Source: an uncultured Lachnospiraceae bacterium (lineage in GTDB: Bacteria; Bacillota; Clostridia; Lachnospirales; Lachnospiraceae). Taken from it: 64,000 nucleotides of DNA. Of this stretch, positions 17,527 through 25,801 are shown piece after piece. The position numbers were made by a program, and so were the translations under genes. The stretch lies in the NCBI GenBank assembly GCA_944376125.1, contig CALWBQ010000055.1:1-64000 (forward strand). The letters run 5' to 3'. Each line of letters starts with the position of its first letter. Position 1 is the first letter of the stretch. Under the pieces are notes generated by a model that saw nothing but the letters and a program-made list of their open reading frames with translations, was not told the origin of the DNA and searched no databases.

Positions 17527-18570
17527 ATGGCAGTTTTAAAGAGCAAACGGTTATTTAATCCGGAGGGGGAGACGGACGTGTCTCTGCGCCGGATGATTGG
17601 CGGAAATACTACAAACCTGAACGACTTCAACAATATGAAATACTCCTGGGTAAGCGGCTGGTACCGCCAGGCGATGAACAATTTCTGGATTCCAGAGGAG
17701 ATCAACATGAGCACCGATGTGCTGGATTATCCAAAGCTATCCCCGGCAGAGAGAAACGCTTATGACAAAATTTTAAGTTTTCTGATATTTTTGGATTCGA
17801 TTCAGACAGCGAACCTTCCCAATATCGGTCAGTATATTACGGCGAATGAGGTTAATCTCTGCCTGACGATTCAGGCATTTCAAGAAGCGGTCCACAGCCA
17901 GAGTTACAGCTATATGCTGGACACCATCTGCAGCCCAGTAGAGCGAACCAGTATTCTGTATCAGTGGAAAGACGATGAGCATTTGCTTAAGCGCAACACC
18001 TTCATCGGAAATCTTTACAATGAATTTCAGGAAAACAGAGATGATTTCGTTCTCCTGAAAGTAATGATGGCCAACTATATTTTGGAAGGAATCTATTTTT
18101 ACAGCGGCTTTATGTTCTTTTACAACCTGGGGCGCAACGGAAAGATGCCGGGAAGCGTCCAGGAGATCCGCTATATCAATCGGGATGAAAACACTCATCT
18201 GTGGCTCTTCCGGAACATGATTCTGGAATTAAAGAAAGAAGAGCCCCAGCTCTTTACCCCCGAGCGTGTGGCGGTCCTCCGCGCCATGGCGGAGGAGGGC
18301 GTGCGCCAGGAGATCGAGTGGGGCCACTACGTCATCGGCGATGCCATTCCCGGTCTGACGAAAGAGAATATTACGGACTACATCAAATATCTGGGCAACC
18401 TGCGCTTCAGCAGCCTGGGATTCGGCACCCTGTATGAGGGCTGGGAGAAGGAACCGGAGACGATGAAATGGGTGAGCCAGTATTCCAACGCCAACCTGGT
18501 AAAGACGGATTTCTTTGAGGCCAGGAGCACAGCTTACGCTAAGAGTACGGCTCTGGTGGATGACCTGTAA
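17527..18570 (+). CDS. nrdB: Class I ribonucleoside-diphosphate reductase, beta subunit
   Basis: A 347-residue ferritin-like subunit that holds the dimetal site and tyrosyl radical for NrdA. Metal ligands are visible in FLDSIQTAN, in E120 and H123 of EAVHSQSY, and in NRDENTHLW. The radical Tyr is Tyr127, eight residues into that EAVHSQSY segment, in the same spacing as the classical enzyme, so this is not the Tyr-less class Ic type. It lies 60 bases after nrdA with AAGAGG before the ATG, and no promoter or terminator separates them. The absence of nrdI and nrdH argues against class Ib, but metal use cannot be told from sequence. Confidence 0.93.
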   Translation: MAVLKSKRLFNPEGETDVSLRRMIGGNTTNLNDFNNMKYSWVSGWYRQAMNNFWIPEEINMSTDVLDYPKLSPAERNAYDKILSFLIFLDSIQTANLPNIGQYITANEVNLCLTIQAFQEAVHSQSYSYMLDTICSPVERTSILYQWKDDEHLLKRNTFIGNLYNEFQENRDDFVLLKVMMANYILEGIYFYSGFMFFYNLGRNGKMPGSVQEIRYINRDENTHLWLFRNMILELKKEEPQLFTPERVAVLRAMAEEGVRQEIEWGHYVIGDAIPGLTKENITDYIKYLGNLRFSSLGFGTLYEGWEKEPETMKWVSQYSNANLVKTDFFEARSTAYAKSTALVDDL

Positions 18571-18585
18571 TCAGCGGCAGGCAGG

Positions 18586-19371
18586 TCAGTAGACGGCCCG
18601 CTCTTTGACCATCAGGGTAGGGTAGCCGCTCTGGCGCAGCTTCTGCTCCATGTTGGCAGCGTTATCCAGATTTAAGAAGGCTCCTACCCGGACACGGTAC
18701 CAGGGAGCCTGATAGACGAGAAATGCCGGGAAGCCTTCATTTTTTAAAGCCTGAACCTCTTTGACTGCGGAAGCACGGTCCTGGTAGGCGCCTACCTGGA
18801 TCTGATAATATTCCGGCACGGCCTCCTCTTCCTCGCGGATAGTCTGTAAAATCCCCTGGGCAATGGCGTTGGCAATCGCGTCAAATTTTTCGTCGAATAC
18901 CTGGTTGTCGGCGTCGGAATTTATGAAACCGGCCTCCACCAGAACTGCTGGCATCTGAGTGTCTCTGAGGACAACCAGGCCCGGGCGCTCTTTGATGCCC
19001 AAGTTAGTATACCCGGTCATCCGGTGAAGGGCATCGTTGATGTTTTTGGCCAGAAGATGGCGAATACCGCTGTCCTCATATACCAGTGTCTCCACTCCGG
19101 ACGCAGTGTTGGGCTCCGGCATGGAATTTCTGTGGATGGAGACAAAAAAATCTGCCCCGGAGCGGTTGGCGATAGCTGCTTTGTCGTAGGGGCTGTCAAA
19201 GACATCCCGGACTCTGGTGTACACAACGTCAATGCCGTTTCTCTCTAAGATCTGCCCTACGGCGAGGGCCAGACGGAGGGTATCGTCTTTTTCTTTCCGC
19301 CCTTCATAAATGGCGCCGGGCTCAACGCCGCCGTGACCGGCATCTATGATGACTGTTTTTTGCTGTGCCAA
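18586..19371 (-). CDS. N-acetylmuramoyl-L-alanine amidase with SPOR domain
   Basis: A 261-residue amidase_3 enzyme that cleaves the bond between MurNAc and the stem peptide. Zinc ligands are His13 in DAGHGG, a Glu in YEGRKEKD near residue 26 and the His of SIHRNS near 79. The catalytic Glu is in EAGFINS near 146. The C-terminal 70 residues form a SPOR domain (YYQIQVGAYQDRASA, then WYRVRVGAFLN) that binds denuded glycan at septa or cortex. No signal peptide is visible. This is also true of several CwlC-like mother-cell lysis enzymes, so a role late in sporulation is plausible but inferred. It converges with nrdB and is divergent from the hydrogenase gene. Confidence 0.9.
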   Translation of the reverse strand: MAQQKTVIIDAGHGGVEPGAIYEGRKEKDDTLRLALAVGQILERNGIDVVYTRVRDVFDSPYDKAAIANRSGADFFVSIHRNSMPEPNTASGVETLVYEDSGIRHLLAKNINDALHRMTGYTNLGIKERPGLVVLRDTQMPAVLVEAGFINSDADNQVFDEKFDAIANAIAQGILQTIREEEEAVPEYYQIQVGAYQDRASAVKEVQALKNEGFPAFLVYQAPWYRVRVGAFLNLDNAANMEQKLRQSGYPTLMVKERAVY

Positions 19372-19479
19372 AATAAGCCTCCTGATAGAAAGGTTCTCCT
19401 GTTAGGATATTCAGAAAATCAGGCGGCGTGACAAAAAGGTATAAAAAAAGGAACATGGCGGAAAGAGGGAAAAACTGCC

Positions 19480-19507
19480 TTGCATTTTGCCCTTTTCTGT
19501 ATATAAT
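19480..19507 (+). promoter_or_regulatory. Promoter of the [FeFe] hydrogenase gene
   Basis: TTGCAT (19480-19485), a 16-base spacer and TATAAT (19502-19507), about 70 bases before the start codon. Confidence 0.6.
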
Positions 19508-19574
19508 TTGAAGTGTACAAAAGCTGCCGGCCGGTTTCGCACTGACTGGCAGATTATAAAGGAGGATTTATAAA

Positions 19575-21098
19575 TTGAGAGGAGTAGAGACCAGAATACA
19601 GGAGATCAGGCACTGGATTTTCCGCGAGGTAGCCAGGATGGCTTACCATACAGAGTGGCCGATCGATAAAAGGATTGAAGAACTCCCCTATAAGATTATC
19701 CCGGGAGAAGTGGGAAATTTCCGAAATGATGTTTTTTTGGAAAGAGCGATCGTTGGAGAGCGCCTTCGCCTTGCCATGGGGCTGCCCTGCAGAGGAGCAG
19801 CGGAGCATGCGCCATTGTCTGATAACATAGAGGCGGCAGACAAGCCGGAGACTTATTACACTCCGCCGCTGATCAACGTAATTAAATTTGCCTGCAACGC
19901 CTGCACGGAAAAGAGGGTGTTTGTGACAGATGGCTGTCAGGGCTGCCTGGCCCATCCCTGTGTGGAGGTATGCCCGAAGGATGCTGTCACTCTGGACCGC
20001 ACCAATGGCCGCTCTCACATTGATCAGGACAAGTGTATCAAGTGCGGCAGATGCGCAGATGTATGTTCCTACAATGCGATTATCATCCAGGAACGCCCCT
20101 GCGCCGCGGCCTGCGGTATGGATGCGATCCGCTCCGATGCAAATGGGAAAGCGGATATTGACTACGATAAGTGCGTCTCCTGCGGTCAGTGCCTTGTAAA
20201 TTGCCCGTTTGGAGCGATTTCAGACAAATCCCAGATTTTCCAGGTAATCCGTGCGATCCAGTCCGGTGAGAGAGTTTATGCGGCGGTAGCGCCAGCTTTC
20301 GTAGGCCAGTTCGGCCCCAAGGTGACTCCTGGAAAGCTGCGTGCAGCGATGAAGGAGCTGGGGTTTGCCGATGTCTTTGAGGTAGCTGTAGGTGCCGATC
20401 TGTGTGCTACCCAGGAGGCGATTGATTTTGTGAAAGAGGTGCCGGAGACCCTGCCTTTCATGGCGACTTCCTGCTGTCCGGCCTGGTCTTCCATGGCAAA
20501 GAAGCTGTTCCCAGATTACAAGAACTGCATCTCCATGGCTCTGACGCCTATGACTCTGACAGCCCGCCTGATCAAGAGGCACCATGAAAATGCAAAGGTG
20601 GTATTTATCGGACCGTGCGCGGCAAAGAAGCTGGAGGCAATGAGAAAATCCGTTCGCAGCGAGGTGGATTTTGTGCTGACCTTTGAGGAGATGGCCGGAA
20701 TTTTCGATGCTAAGCACGTCAACATTGAGACGATCGAGGAAGATCCCGACGGCGTAAACGATGCGTCCACCGACGGACGTAACTTTGCAGTGGCCGGCGG
20801 CGTGGCAAAGGCTGTGGCGGATGTGATCCATGAGAAATTCCCAGACCGGGAGATCAAGATCGCTAATGCAGAGGGCTTGAGAGACTGCCGGAAACTGCTG
20901 ACCATGGCAAAAGCCGGAAAGTATAATGGATATTTGCTGGAGGGAATGGCCTGCCCGGGAGGCTGTGTAGCCGGGGCTGGAACCATGCAGCCCATCAAAA
21001 AGTCCCAAACTGCCGTTAATCTGTACGCATCGAAAGCAAAACATAAGACATCTAACCAGACAGAGCATGTAAAAGAATTGGACAAGCTGGTGGACTAA
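19575..21098 (+). CDS. [FeFe] hydrogenase, group B-like
   Basis: A 507-residue cytoplasmic iron-only hydrogenase. H-cluster motifs are TSCCPAW (298-304), GPCAAKK (346-352) and EGMACPGGC (Cys460 and Cys464). The middle motif begins GPC rather than the MPC of the well-studied group A enzymes. The N-terminal part carries Cys-rich segments around residues 115-135 and two ferredoxin-like 4Fe-4S motifs (KCIKCGRCADVC near 155, KCVSCGQCLVNC near 200). This layout, and the start with LERAIVGERLRLAMG, fits the group B1/B3 type common in Clostridia. Reaction: reversible 2H+ to H2, probably with ferredoxin. The start is a TTG at 19575 behind AAGGAGG. HydEGF at 5.4-9.5 kb would mature it. Confidence 0.92.
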   Translation: MRGVETRIQEIRHWIFREVARMAYHTEWPIDKRIEELPYKIIPGEVGNFRNDVFLERAIVGERLRLAMGLPCRGAAEHAPLSDNIEAADKPETYYTPPLINVIKFACNACTEKRVFVTDGCQGCLAHPCVEVCPKDAVTLDRTNGRSHIDQDKCIKCGRCADVCSYNAIIIQERPCAAACGMDAIRSDANGKADIDYDKCVSCGQCLVNCPFGAISDKSQIFQVIRAIQSGERVYAAVAPAFVGQFGPKVTPGKLRAAMKELGFADVFEVAVGADLCATQEAIDFVKEVPETLPFMATSCCPAWSSMAKKLFPDYKNCISMALTPMTLTARLIKRHHENAKVVFIGPCAAKKLEAMRKSVRSEVDFVLTFEEMAGIFDAKHVNIETIEEDPDGVNDASTDGRNFAVAGGVAKAVADVIHEKFPDREIKIANAEGLRDCRKLLTMAKAGKYNGYLLEGMACPGGCVAGAGTMQPIKKSQTAVNLYASKAKHKTSNQTEHVKELDKLVD

Positions 21099-21145
21099 TG
21101 CCATTGTATACTTCATGCCGGTTTCCTGGATAGATGGGATGACAG

Positions 21146-21190
21146 AACCGCTGTACCAGTGATTGGGAGATCACAGGTACGGCGGTTTTT
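21146..21190 (+). terminator. Intrinsic terminator after the hydrogenase gene
   Basis: AACCGCTGTACC (21146-21157) pairs with GGTACGGCGGTT (21176-21187) with one G-T pair, followed by T. The remaining stretch to the next gene at 21421 shows no other convincing feature. Confidence 0.8.
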
Positions 21191-21420
21191 CACTTGTGGA
21201 TTTCTGAAAATCATGGTTAAATAGTGGCAGAAAGTTTTATATTGCCGCGGCAAAGTCTGCCGCATGCAGGGGAGAGAACAAAGATATTTTTTAAAAAACG
21301 GTGTCTTGAATACGATAAAACAGGAAAAATACTGGTAATCCGAGCAAGTCCAAAAGGAGTAGTAAGTGCGGATGGTATGCCTCTCGGAGCAGCGAACGAA
21401 AGAGAAGGGAGGGCAGGGCA

Positions 21421-22122
21421 ATGAGAACGATCATAATCGGCGATATTCACGGCTGTGTGAAAGCGCTGACAGGACTTTTGATGAAATTGGAATTCAACCA
21501 GAAAGAAGACCGGCTGGTCAGCCTGGGGGATTTGATGGATCGGGGGAAAGCATCCTATGAGGTGTTTAGCTTTTTTCGCCAGCTAAAGCTGGAGATGAAG
21601 GAGCGGTGCATCATTGTCAGGGGGAATCACGAACAGATGCTGATCGACACTGCCAGTGACCGGAAGATGAAGCGGCTGTGGTATATGAATGGGGGAAAAG
21701 AAACAGAAAAATCCTTCTTTTTCCATGGCAGAAAGGTTCAGACTCATATTCCGTGGCTGGAGAAGAACACTGTCCTGTACTGGGTCGGGGAAGGGTATCA
21801 GTGTGTCCATGCGGGGGTCGTTGAGGAGGAGCCAGAGAGAAACAGTCTGGATACTCTTTTGTGGGACAGGGATGTAATTATGGGGGATTGCTATGACAAG
21901 CGCCTGACAATAGTAGGGCACACGCCTATGCGGGAACCGCTTTTTCTGAAAGGGGATGGGACAGGAGGAGAAATTCTTTCCTGCCATAAGAGGATGGACC
22001 TTCCCAAAACGGGAATGATCTGCATAGATACGGGCTGCGTTTTTGGAGGAAATCTGACAGCTATGGTGATAGAGGGAAGAAAGTTCTGGCTGGAGAAGGA
22101 AGAGGGGGCCGCTGCAAAATAG
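21421..22122 (+). CDS. Metallophosphoesterase (PrpE/ApaH-like serine/threonine phosphatase fold)
   Basis: A 233-residue calcineurin-type phosphoesterase with the metal-binding motifs GDIHG at residues 7-11, GDLMDRG near 36 and GNHE near 68, then a later GHTP near 165 and DTGCVFGG near 200. The size and motif set match PrpE, ApaH and lambda-phosphatase relatives, which hydrolyse phosphoproteins or dinucleoside tetraphosphates. Substrate choice cannot be made from sequence. No signal peptide is present, so it should be cytoplasmic. The ATG at 21421 follows GGGAGGGCAGGGC. It stands alone between the hydrogenase terminator and the converging purine permease. Confidence 0.88.
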   Translation: MRTIIIGDIHGCVKALTGLLMKLEFNQKEDRLVSLGDLMDRGKASYEVFSFFRQLKLEMKERCIIVRGNHEQMLIDTASDRKMKRLWYMNGGKETEKSFFFHGRKVQTHIPWLEKNTVLYWVGEGYQCVHAGVVEEEPERNSLDTLLWDRDVIMGDCYDKRLTIVGHTPMREPLFLKGDGTGGEILSCHKRMDLPKTGMICIDTGCVFGGNLTAMVIEGRKFWLEKEEGAAAK

Positions 22123-22175
22123 ATGAGAAATCATCTGTTGAGCAACGGCCCCCCTCTTGTCTCAGGCGTATCCGT

Positions 22176-23531
22176 TTAGATTACCGCCAGAAGCACAAAG
22201 TTTAAAATGAAAAGAATGGTTGCAGCCCAGAGGATAGGATGGATGCTTCCTGCCTCTTTTTTGCAGATTTTTACAATGCAGTAAGAGATAAAGCCAAAGG
22301 CGATGCCATAAGAAATACTGTAGCACAGAGCCATAAACAGGCCGGCGAAAAAGGCTGGAACTGCCTCAGAGAAATCTTCCCACTGAATTTCCTTAAAGGC
22401 AGAGGTCATCATAATTCCTACTACTACCAGAGCAGGAGCAGTCGCAGCCGAAGGAATGGCGCTGACAAAGGTTGCCAGGAATGCGCTGATGCAAAAGCAG
22501 ATTGCTACGACCACGCTGGTGAGACCGGTGCGGCCGCCGGCACCGATTCCAGAAGCACTTTCCACGAAGGTTGTAGTGTTGGAGGTTCCGAAGATAGAAC
22601 CGATAGAAGTAGCGATAGCATCTGCAAACAAAGCCTTATCCATTTTCGACTTAAAGCCGGAACTGGAATCCATGGCCTTTTCGTCTTCCTCGCTGAAGAT
22701 ACCGCTGCGCCGTCCAGTTCCGATGAAGGTGCCCAGCGTGTCAAACGTGTCAGAAATGCTGAATGCGAAAATGGTCACCAATACCAGAGGAAGTTTGGAC
22801 ATATCGCTGAAGAGGGACGGCAGACCCTGGGCCGTAAAGATTGCCCCAAAGGTTGTCGGCAGGGCTGCACACGCCTCCGTAAAACTTACAGAATCGCTGG
22901 TAGCAGTCACGCCCATGGGAATTCCCAGCAGAGCGGTTATGACAATACCGATCAGGATAGCACCTTTTACATTGCAGACGAGAAGAACGATAGTCAGGAC
23001 AAGGCCGATAAGAAACAGCCAGAAGACAGGCTGATTCAGAGTGGCGATGGCTGGGACGCCGGAATCAAAGCTGATGAATCCCACATTGAGAAGGCCGATG
23101 TAGGCTACAAAAACGCCGATGCCGCCGCCGATGGCATTTTGAAGACTGGTAGGGATCGCTTTGATGATAAATTTACGGATCTTTGTCACTGTAATAATGA
23201 TGTTAAAGATACCGCAGATGAATACCATTGACAGGGCCTGCTGCCAGGTGAAGCCCAGTCCGAAACAGACAGTATAAACGAAAAATGCATTGAGTCCCAT
23301 CCCAGGCGCCTGGGCATACGGAACATTGGCGAAGAGTCCCATTACCAGAGTGCCTATGACGGATGCGATGATTGTGGCCAGGAAGACAGCCCCCCATTCC
23401 ATTCCGGACTGGCTGAGCACGCTGGGATTAACGGCTATTATGTAAGCCATTGTAAAGAAGGTGGTCAGTCCGGCAACAACCTCTGTTGAAAACGTTGTGC
23501 CGTTTTCTTTGAGCTTAAAAAATTTTTCCAT
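22176..23531 (-). CDS. NCS2-family purine (hypoxanthine/guanine-type) permease
   Basis: A 451-residue integral membrane transporter of the AzgA/PbuG branch. Recognisable parts are TFFTMAYIIAVNP near residue 28, ANVPYAQAPGMGLNAFF near 72, and SDTFDTLGTFIG near 270, which includes acidic residues of the substrate site. About 12-14 membrane segments are expected. It imports purine bases, probably with H+. An upstream in-frame start exists, but the ATG at 23531 has GGAG eight bases before it and matches the usual family N-terminus. Promoter and leader hairpin are seen upstream. A purine riboswitch core was looked for and not found. Confidence 0.9.
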   Translation of the reverse strand: MEKFFKLKENGTTFSTEVVAGLTTFFTMAYIIAVNPSVLSQSGMEWGAVFLATIIASVIGTLVMGLFANVPYAQAPGMGLNAFFVYTVCFGLGFTWQQALSMVFICGIFNIIITVTKIRKFIIKAIPTSLQNAIGGGIGVFVAYIGLLNVGFISFDSGVPAIATLNQPVFWLFLIGLVLTIVLLVCNVKGAILIGIVITALLGIPMGVTATSDSVSFTEACAALPTTFGAIFTAQGLPSLFSDMSKLPLVLVTIFAFSISDTFDTLGTFIGTGRRSGIFSEEDEKAMDSSSGFKSKMDKALFADAIATSIGSIFGTSNTTTFVESASGIGAGGRTGLTSVVVAICFCISAFLATFVSAIPSAATAPALVVVGIMMTSAFKEIQWEDFSEAVPAFFAGLFMALCYSISYGIAFGFISYCIVKICKKEAGSIHPILWAATILFILNFVLLAVI

Positions 23532-23572
23532 AGTTTCTCCTTTTCTTTTCAAACATATCTTATTGTTTCTGG

Positions 23573-23648
23573 ATGCCAGAACCGCTGAGCGGTTGTCTGG
23601 CATTATTCCTACCGTGTCTTATTATAAAGAAAATTCTGTTTTTTTCAA
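23573..23648 (-). promoter_or_regulatory. Promoter and leader hairpin of the purine permease gene
   Basis: On the minus strand TTGAAA (23648-23643), a 16-base spacer and TATAAT (23626-23621) form a promoter. The leader then holds a stable hairpin (23603-23573) with outer stem ATGCCAG/CTGGCAT and inner stem AACCGCT/AGCGGTT. No T run follows it, so it is not a terminator; it may stabilise the mRNA or bind a regulator. Confidence 0.6.
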
Positions 23649-23669
23649 TACTGTTTTTATATTGTAATA

Positions 23670-24686
23670 TTATTTTTTCAAAAGCAGTCTGCACATTGGG
23701 CGGTACAGAAGATGGTAGACCGGTATGGAGAGAGCCAGAGCCATAAAAAAAGAAAGCAGTGTCAGGAGAAGCCAGGCACCATAGCCTGGGATGCCCGGTT
23801 CAGCCAGATAGTCAAAAATAAAGTTGTGGGTCAGACCGTGAAAGAGATAGACAAAAAATACATAGCGGCTGACGGTATTGATGGGCCCTTCCAGGAGCTG
23901 GCAGACAGGATTGCCGAAGCGGGTTACCAGCAGATAGATGCCGATACATAGAAAAATCATGGAGGGATCAAAGGTATAAATAGCTGGATTTTGCCCGGTG
24001 AACCAGATTTCCTGCACAGCGATAAGAACGAGCCCAAGGAGGCCGGCAGCTAAAAAGCCAGATGTCTGTCGGGAACTCAGATCCATGCGGTCCAGGACAA
24101 AGCCGAGAATACAGTAAAATCCCCAGTTGGAAAAAAGGTAGGCTTCCATAGGGGGCTCCATAGAAAAGATTCCATACAGGCTTTGAACCAGAAAGTAGAA
24201 GACTGCTCCGCCTAAAAGCCACCAGAGCTCTGTTTTGCTCAGATTCTTCAGCATTCGGGACAGGAATGGGGCAGCCAGATAGAAGCCGGCCAGGGCCATG
24301 ACGAACCACAGGTAACCGACAATTTGAACCTGGAAAAATGCCTTTAGAAAATCTTTCCAATAACTGAGGGTTAGAGAAAAGCCGTGGAGCTGGATATAAT
24401 AGAGGAGACCAGCACAGAAAGCTGGAATTCCAATCTTTACAAAGCGTTTCCAATAAAAGGCCGGGATATCTCCGTCAAAACGTTCCAAGAGGAAGCGGCC
24501 GCTGAGCATAAAAAAGAGACCGTTGCAGGATAAAGCAGCGGTGCGGATGATCTCTCTGACATGCCAGGCCATAGGCTGGGAAGAGGGATCAGCGGTCCAG
24601 ACGCCGGAGAGCATATGGGCCGAGATGACCAGAAAGATCGCTAGGATCCGAAGCAGATTATAATTTGCAAGTATCTTTTTCTCCAT
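23670..24686 (-). CDS. Acyltransferase family 3 membrane protein
   Basis: A 338-residue integral membrane protein with about ten hydrophobic segments. The N-terminus NLLRILAIFLVISAHML is typical of the acyltransferase 3 family (OatA, WecH and relatives), with the expected His at about residue 23 in the first membrane helix. Such enzymes move acetyl or other acyl groups onto cell-wall sugars, polysaccharides or lipids outside the membrane. No extracytoplasmic SGNH domain is fused, so it would need a partner or act alone. The acceptor is not known and neighbours give no clue. The ATG follows GGAGGGA. It appears to be a single-gene unit. Confidence 0.82.
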   Translation of the reverse strand: MEKKILANYNLLRILAIFLVISAHMLSGVWTADPSSQPMAWHVREIIRTAALSCNGLFFMLSGRFLLERFDGDIPAFYWKRFVKIGIPAFCAGLLYYIQLHGFSLTLSYWKDFLKAFFQVQIVGYLWFVMALAGFYLAAPFLSRMLKNLSKTELWWLLGGAVFYFLVQSLYGIFSMEPPMEAYLFSNWGFYCILGFVLDRMDLSSRQTSGFLAAGLLGLVLIAVQEIWFTGQNPAIYTFDPSMIFLCIGIYLLVTRFGNPVCQLLEGPINTVSRYVFFVYLFHGLTHNFIFDYLAEPGIPGYGAWLLLTLLSFFMALALSIPVYHLLYRPMCRLLLKK

Positions 24687-24766
24687 AAAAAATCCCTCCT
24701 GATGACTGGTATGTGTATGATACCATTAATCAGGAGGGGATTCAAGTTCCCTGTGAAAAGCCTAAA

Positions 24767-25273
24767 TTATTGGGCAGCCTGCTCCAGACAGGCATTGACG
24801 CCATTTACAAAGCCGTAGAGATTGATGCTGACGGAAGCGATAGCATCGGTATAACCATTTTCGTCGATCAGCCCATCCAGGGTTTGATTAGCCATAACAT
24901 AAGAAGCTGCTGCGTCAGACTGTTCTGCCCAGAGAGGGCCGTCCTCCGTCATAACGTACTGCCCGTCCAGAGAGAGCTGACGTTTGCTGGAGCCGTCTTC
25001 CCCAATGCAGTCCCAGGTAAGACCGGTGATATACCCGTCGAAGACGGTCATTGTTACCTGATTGCGGTAGCCGGAATCATCAGCTTGGGAATCCTCGTAG
25101 GTATAGGTTCCATCGGTCAGAGCTACAGCAGGTTCTGGTATATCTCCTCTTCCCATGCGGTGGAGTGCGGCATAAGCAGGGGAAGAGACAGCGATAACGA
25201 GAACTGCCAGCACAGCCATTAAAACGAGACCGAACAGATTTTGACGGCCAGGATTAGAAGAATGGTTGGTCAT
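24767..25273 (-). CDS. Membrane-anchored FMN-bind-like protein
   Basis: A 168-residue protein with an N-terminal hydrophobic anchor (about residues 13-35) and an outside domain that begins DGTYTYE and continues VTMTVFDGYITGLTWDCIG. This is the pattern of FMN-bind or PplA-like flavoprotein domains. The usual flavinylation motif DxxSGAT is replaced by TDAIASVSIN near residue 145, so covalent FMN is doubtful. No lipobox is evident. The ATG at 25273 is preferred over a longer frame because AAGGAGG lies just upstream. It is divergent from the rnf operon, which suggests, but does not show, a role near membrane electron transfer. Confidence 0.6.
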   Translation of the reverse strand: MTNHSSNPGRQNLFGLVLMAVLAVLVIAVSSPAYAALHRMGRGDIPEPAVALTDGTYTYEDSQADDSGYRNQVTMTVFDGYITGLTWDCIGEDGSSKRQLSLDGQYVMTEDGPLWAEQSDAAASYVMANQTLDGLIDENGYTDAIASVSINLYGFVNGVNACLEQAAQ

Positions 25274-25700
25274 AGTAAGCCTCCTTTGCTTGTAAAAAAC
25301 ATATGATGGTATACAAAATATTGGTTTCAGACTGACATTGCTAAAAAAAAGACAAACCAATTATTATTTTATCATATGTGAAAAAGAAAATAGAGAAAAA
25401 CTCATAAAATATTTATTGTTTTTTCTAATAAATATTATAAGGTGAATTGTATATATGCGAATACAATCGGGCGAACTGGAGAAAATTATCAATAAAAAAT
25501 TAACAAAAAAATGGAATTGTATGAGGAGACTGGGGTGAGAGAAAGCAGAATAAAGAAGGGAATTCAGGTAAAAACGGAGAGTCCGATTTGTCTTTTTCTT
25601 AACGATAAAATTGTGCGGATTTCTATAAAAATAATAGGAAATAGTATGGAAAATACAGAGAAAATCAGCAAGGTGACGGGGTTTGTCAAAGAAAAGATAA
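25274..25700. other. AT-rich intergenic region between the FMN-bind-like gene and rnfC
   Basis: About 430 bases rich in A and T with no coding signal I trust. An open frame from 25511 runs straight through the rnf promoter and its -10 box, has an unremarkable composition and is not annotated. Short runs of A and T give the area a bent-DNA look, but I see no clear repeat or RNA fold. Confidence 0.6.
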
Positions 25701-25729
25701 TTGTGTACAAACTCAACTTATGCTATAAT
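25701..25729 (+). promoter_or_regulatory. Promoter of the rnf operon
   Basis: TTGTGT (25701-25706), 17 bases, TATAAT (25724-25729). A small imperfect hairpin GCAGAATT.../...AATTCTGC follows at about 25740-25761 before the rnfC start at 25802. Confidence 0.7.
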
Positions 25730-25801
25730 GAGAACCATGGCAGAATTCCGGAAATTCTGCAGTCAATGAAAGAAAATGCTTATAGAAAGAGGGTTAGTTA
25801 G

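Noticed and set aside
23532..23670. Purine riboswitch before the NCS2 permease
   Set aside because: The leader has a stable hairpin, but the conserved purine-riboswitch core and the loop-loop partners are absent.
25511..25801. A 96-residue open frame ending at the rnfC start
   Set aside because: It runs through a good promoter (25701-25729) and the 5' end of the rnf mRNA, has no convincing ribosome binding site and resembles no family.
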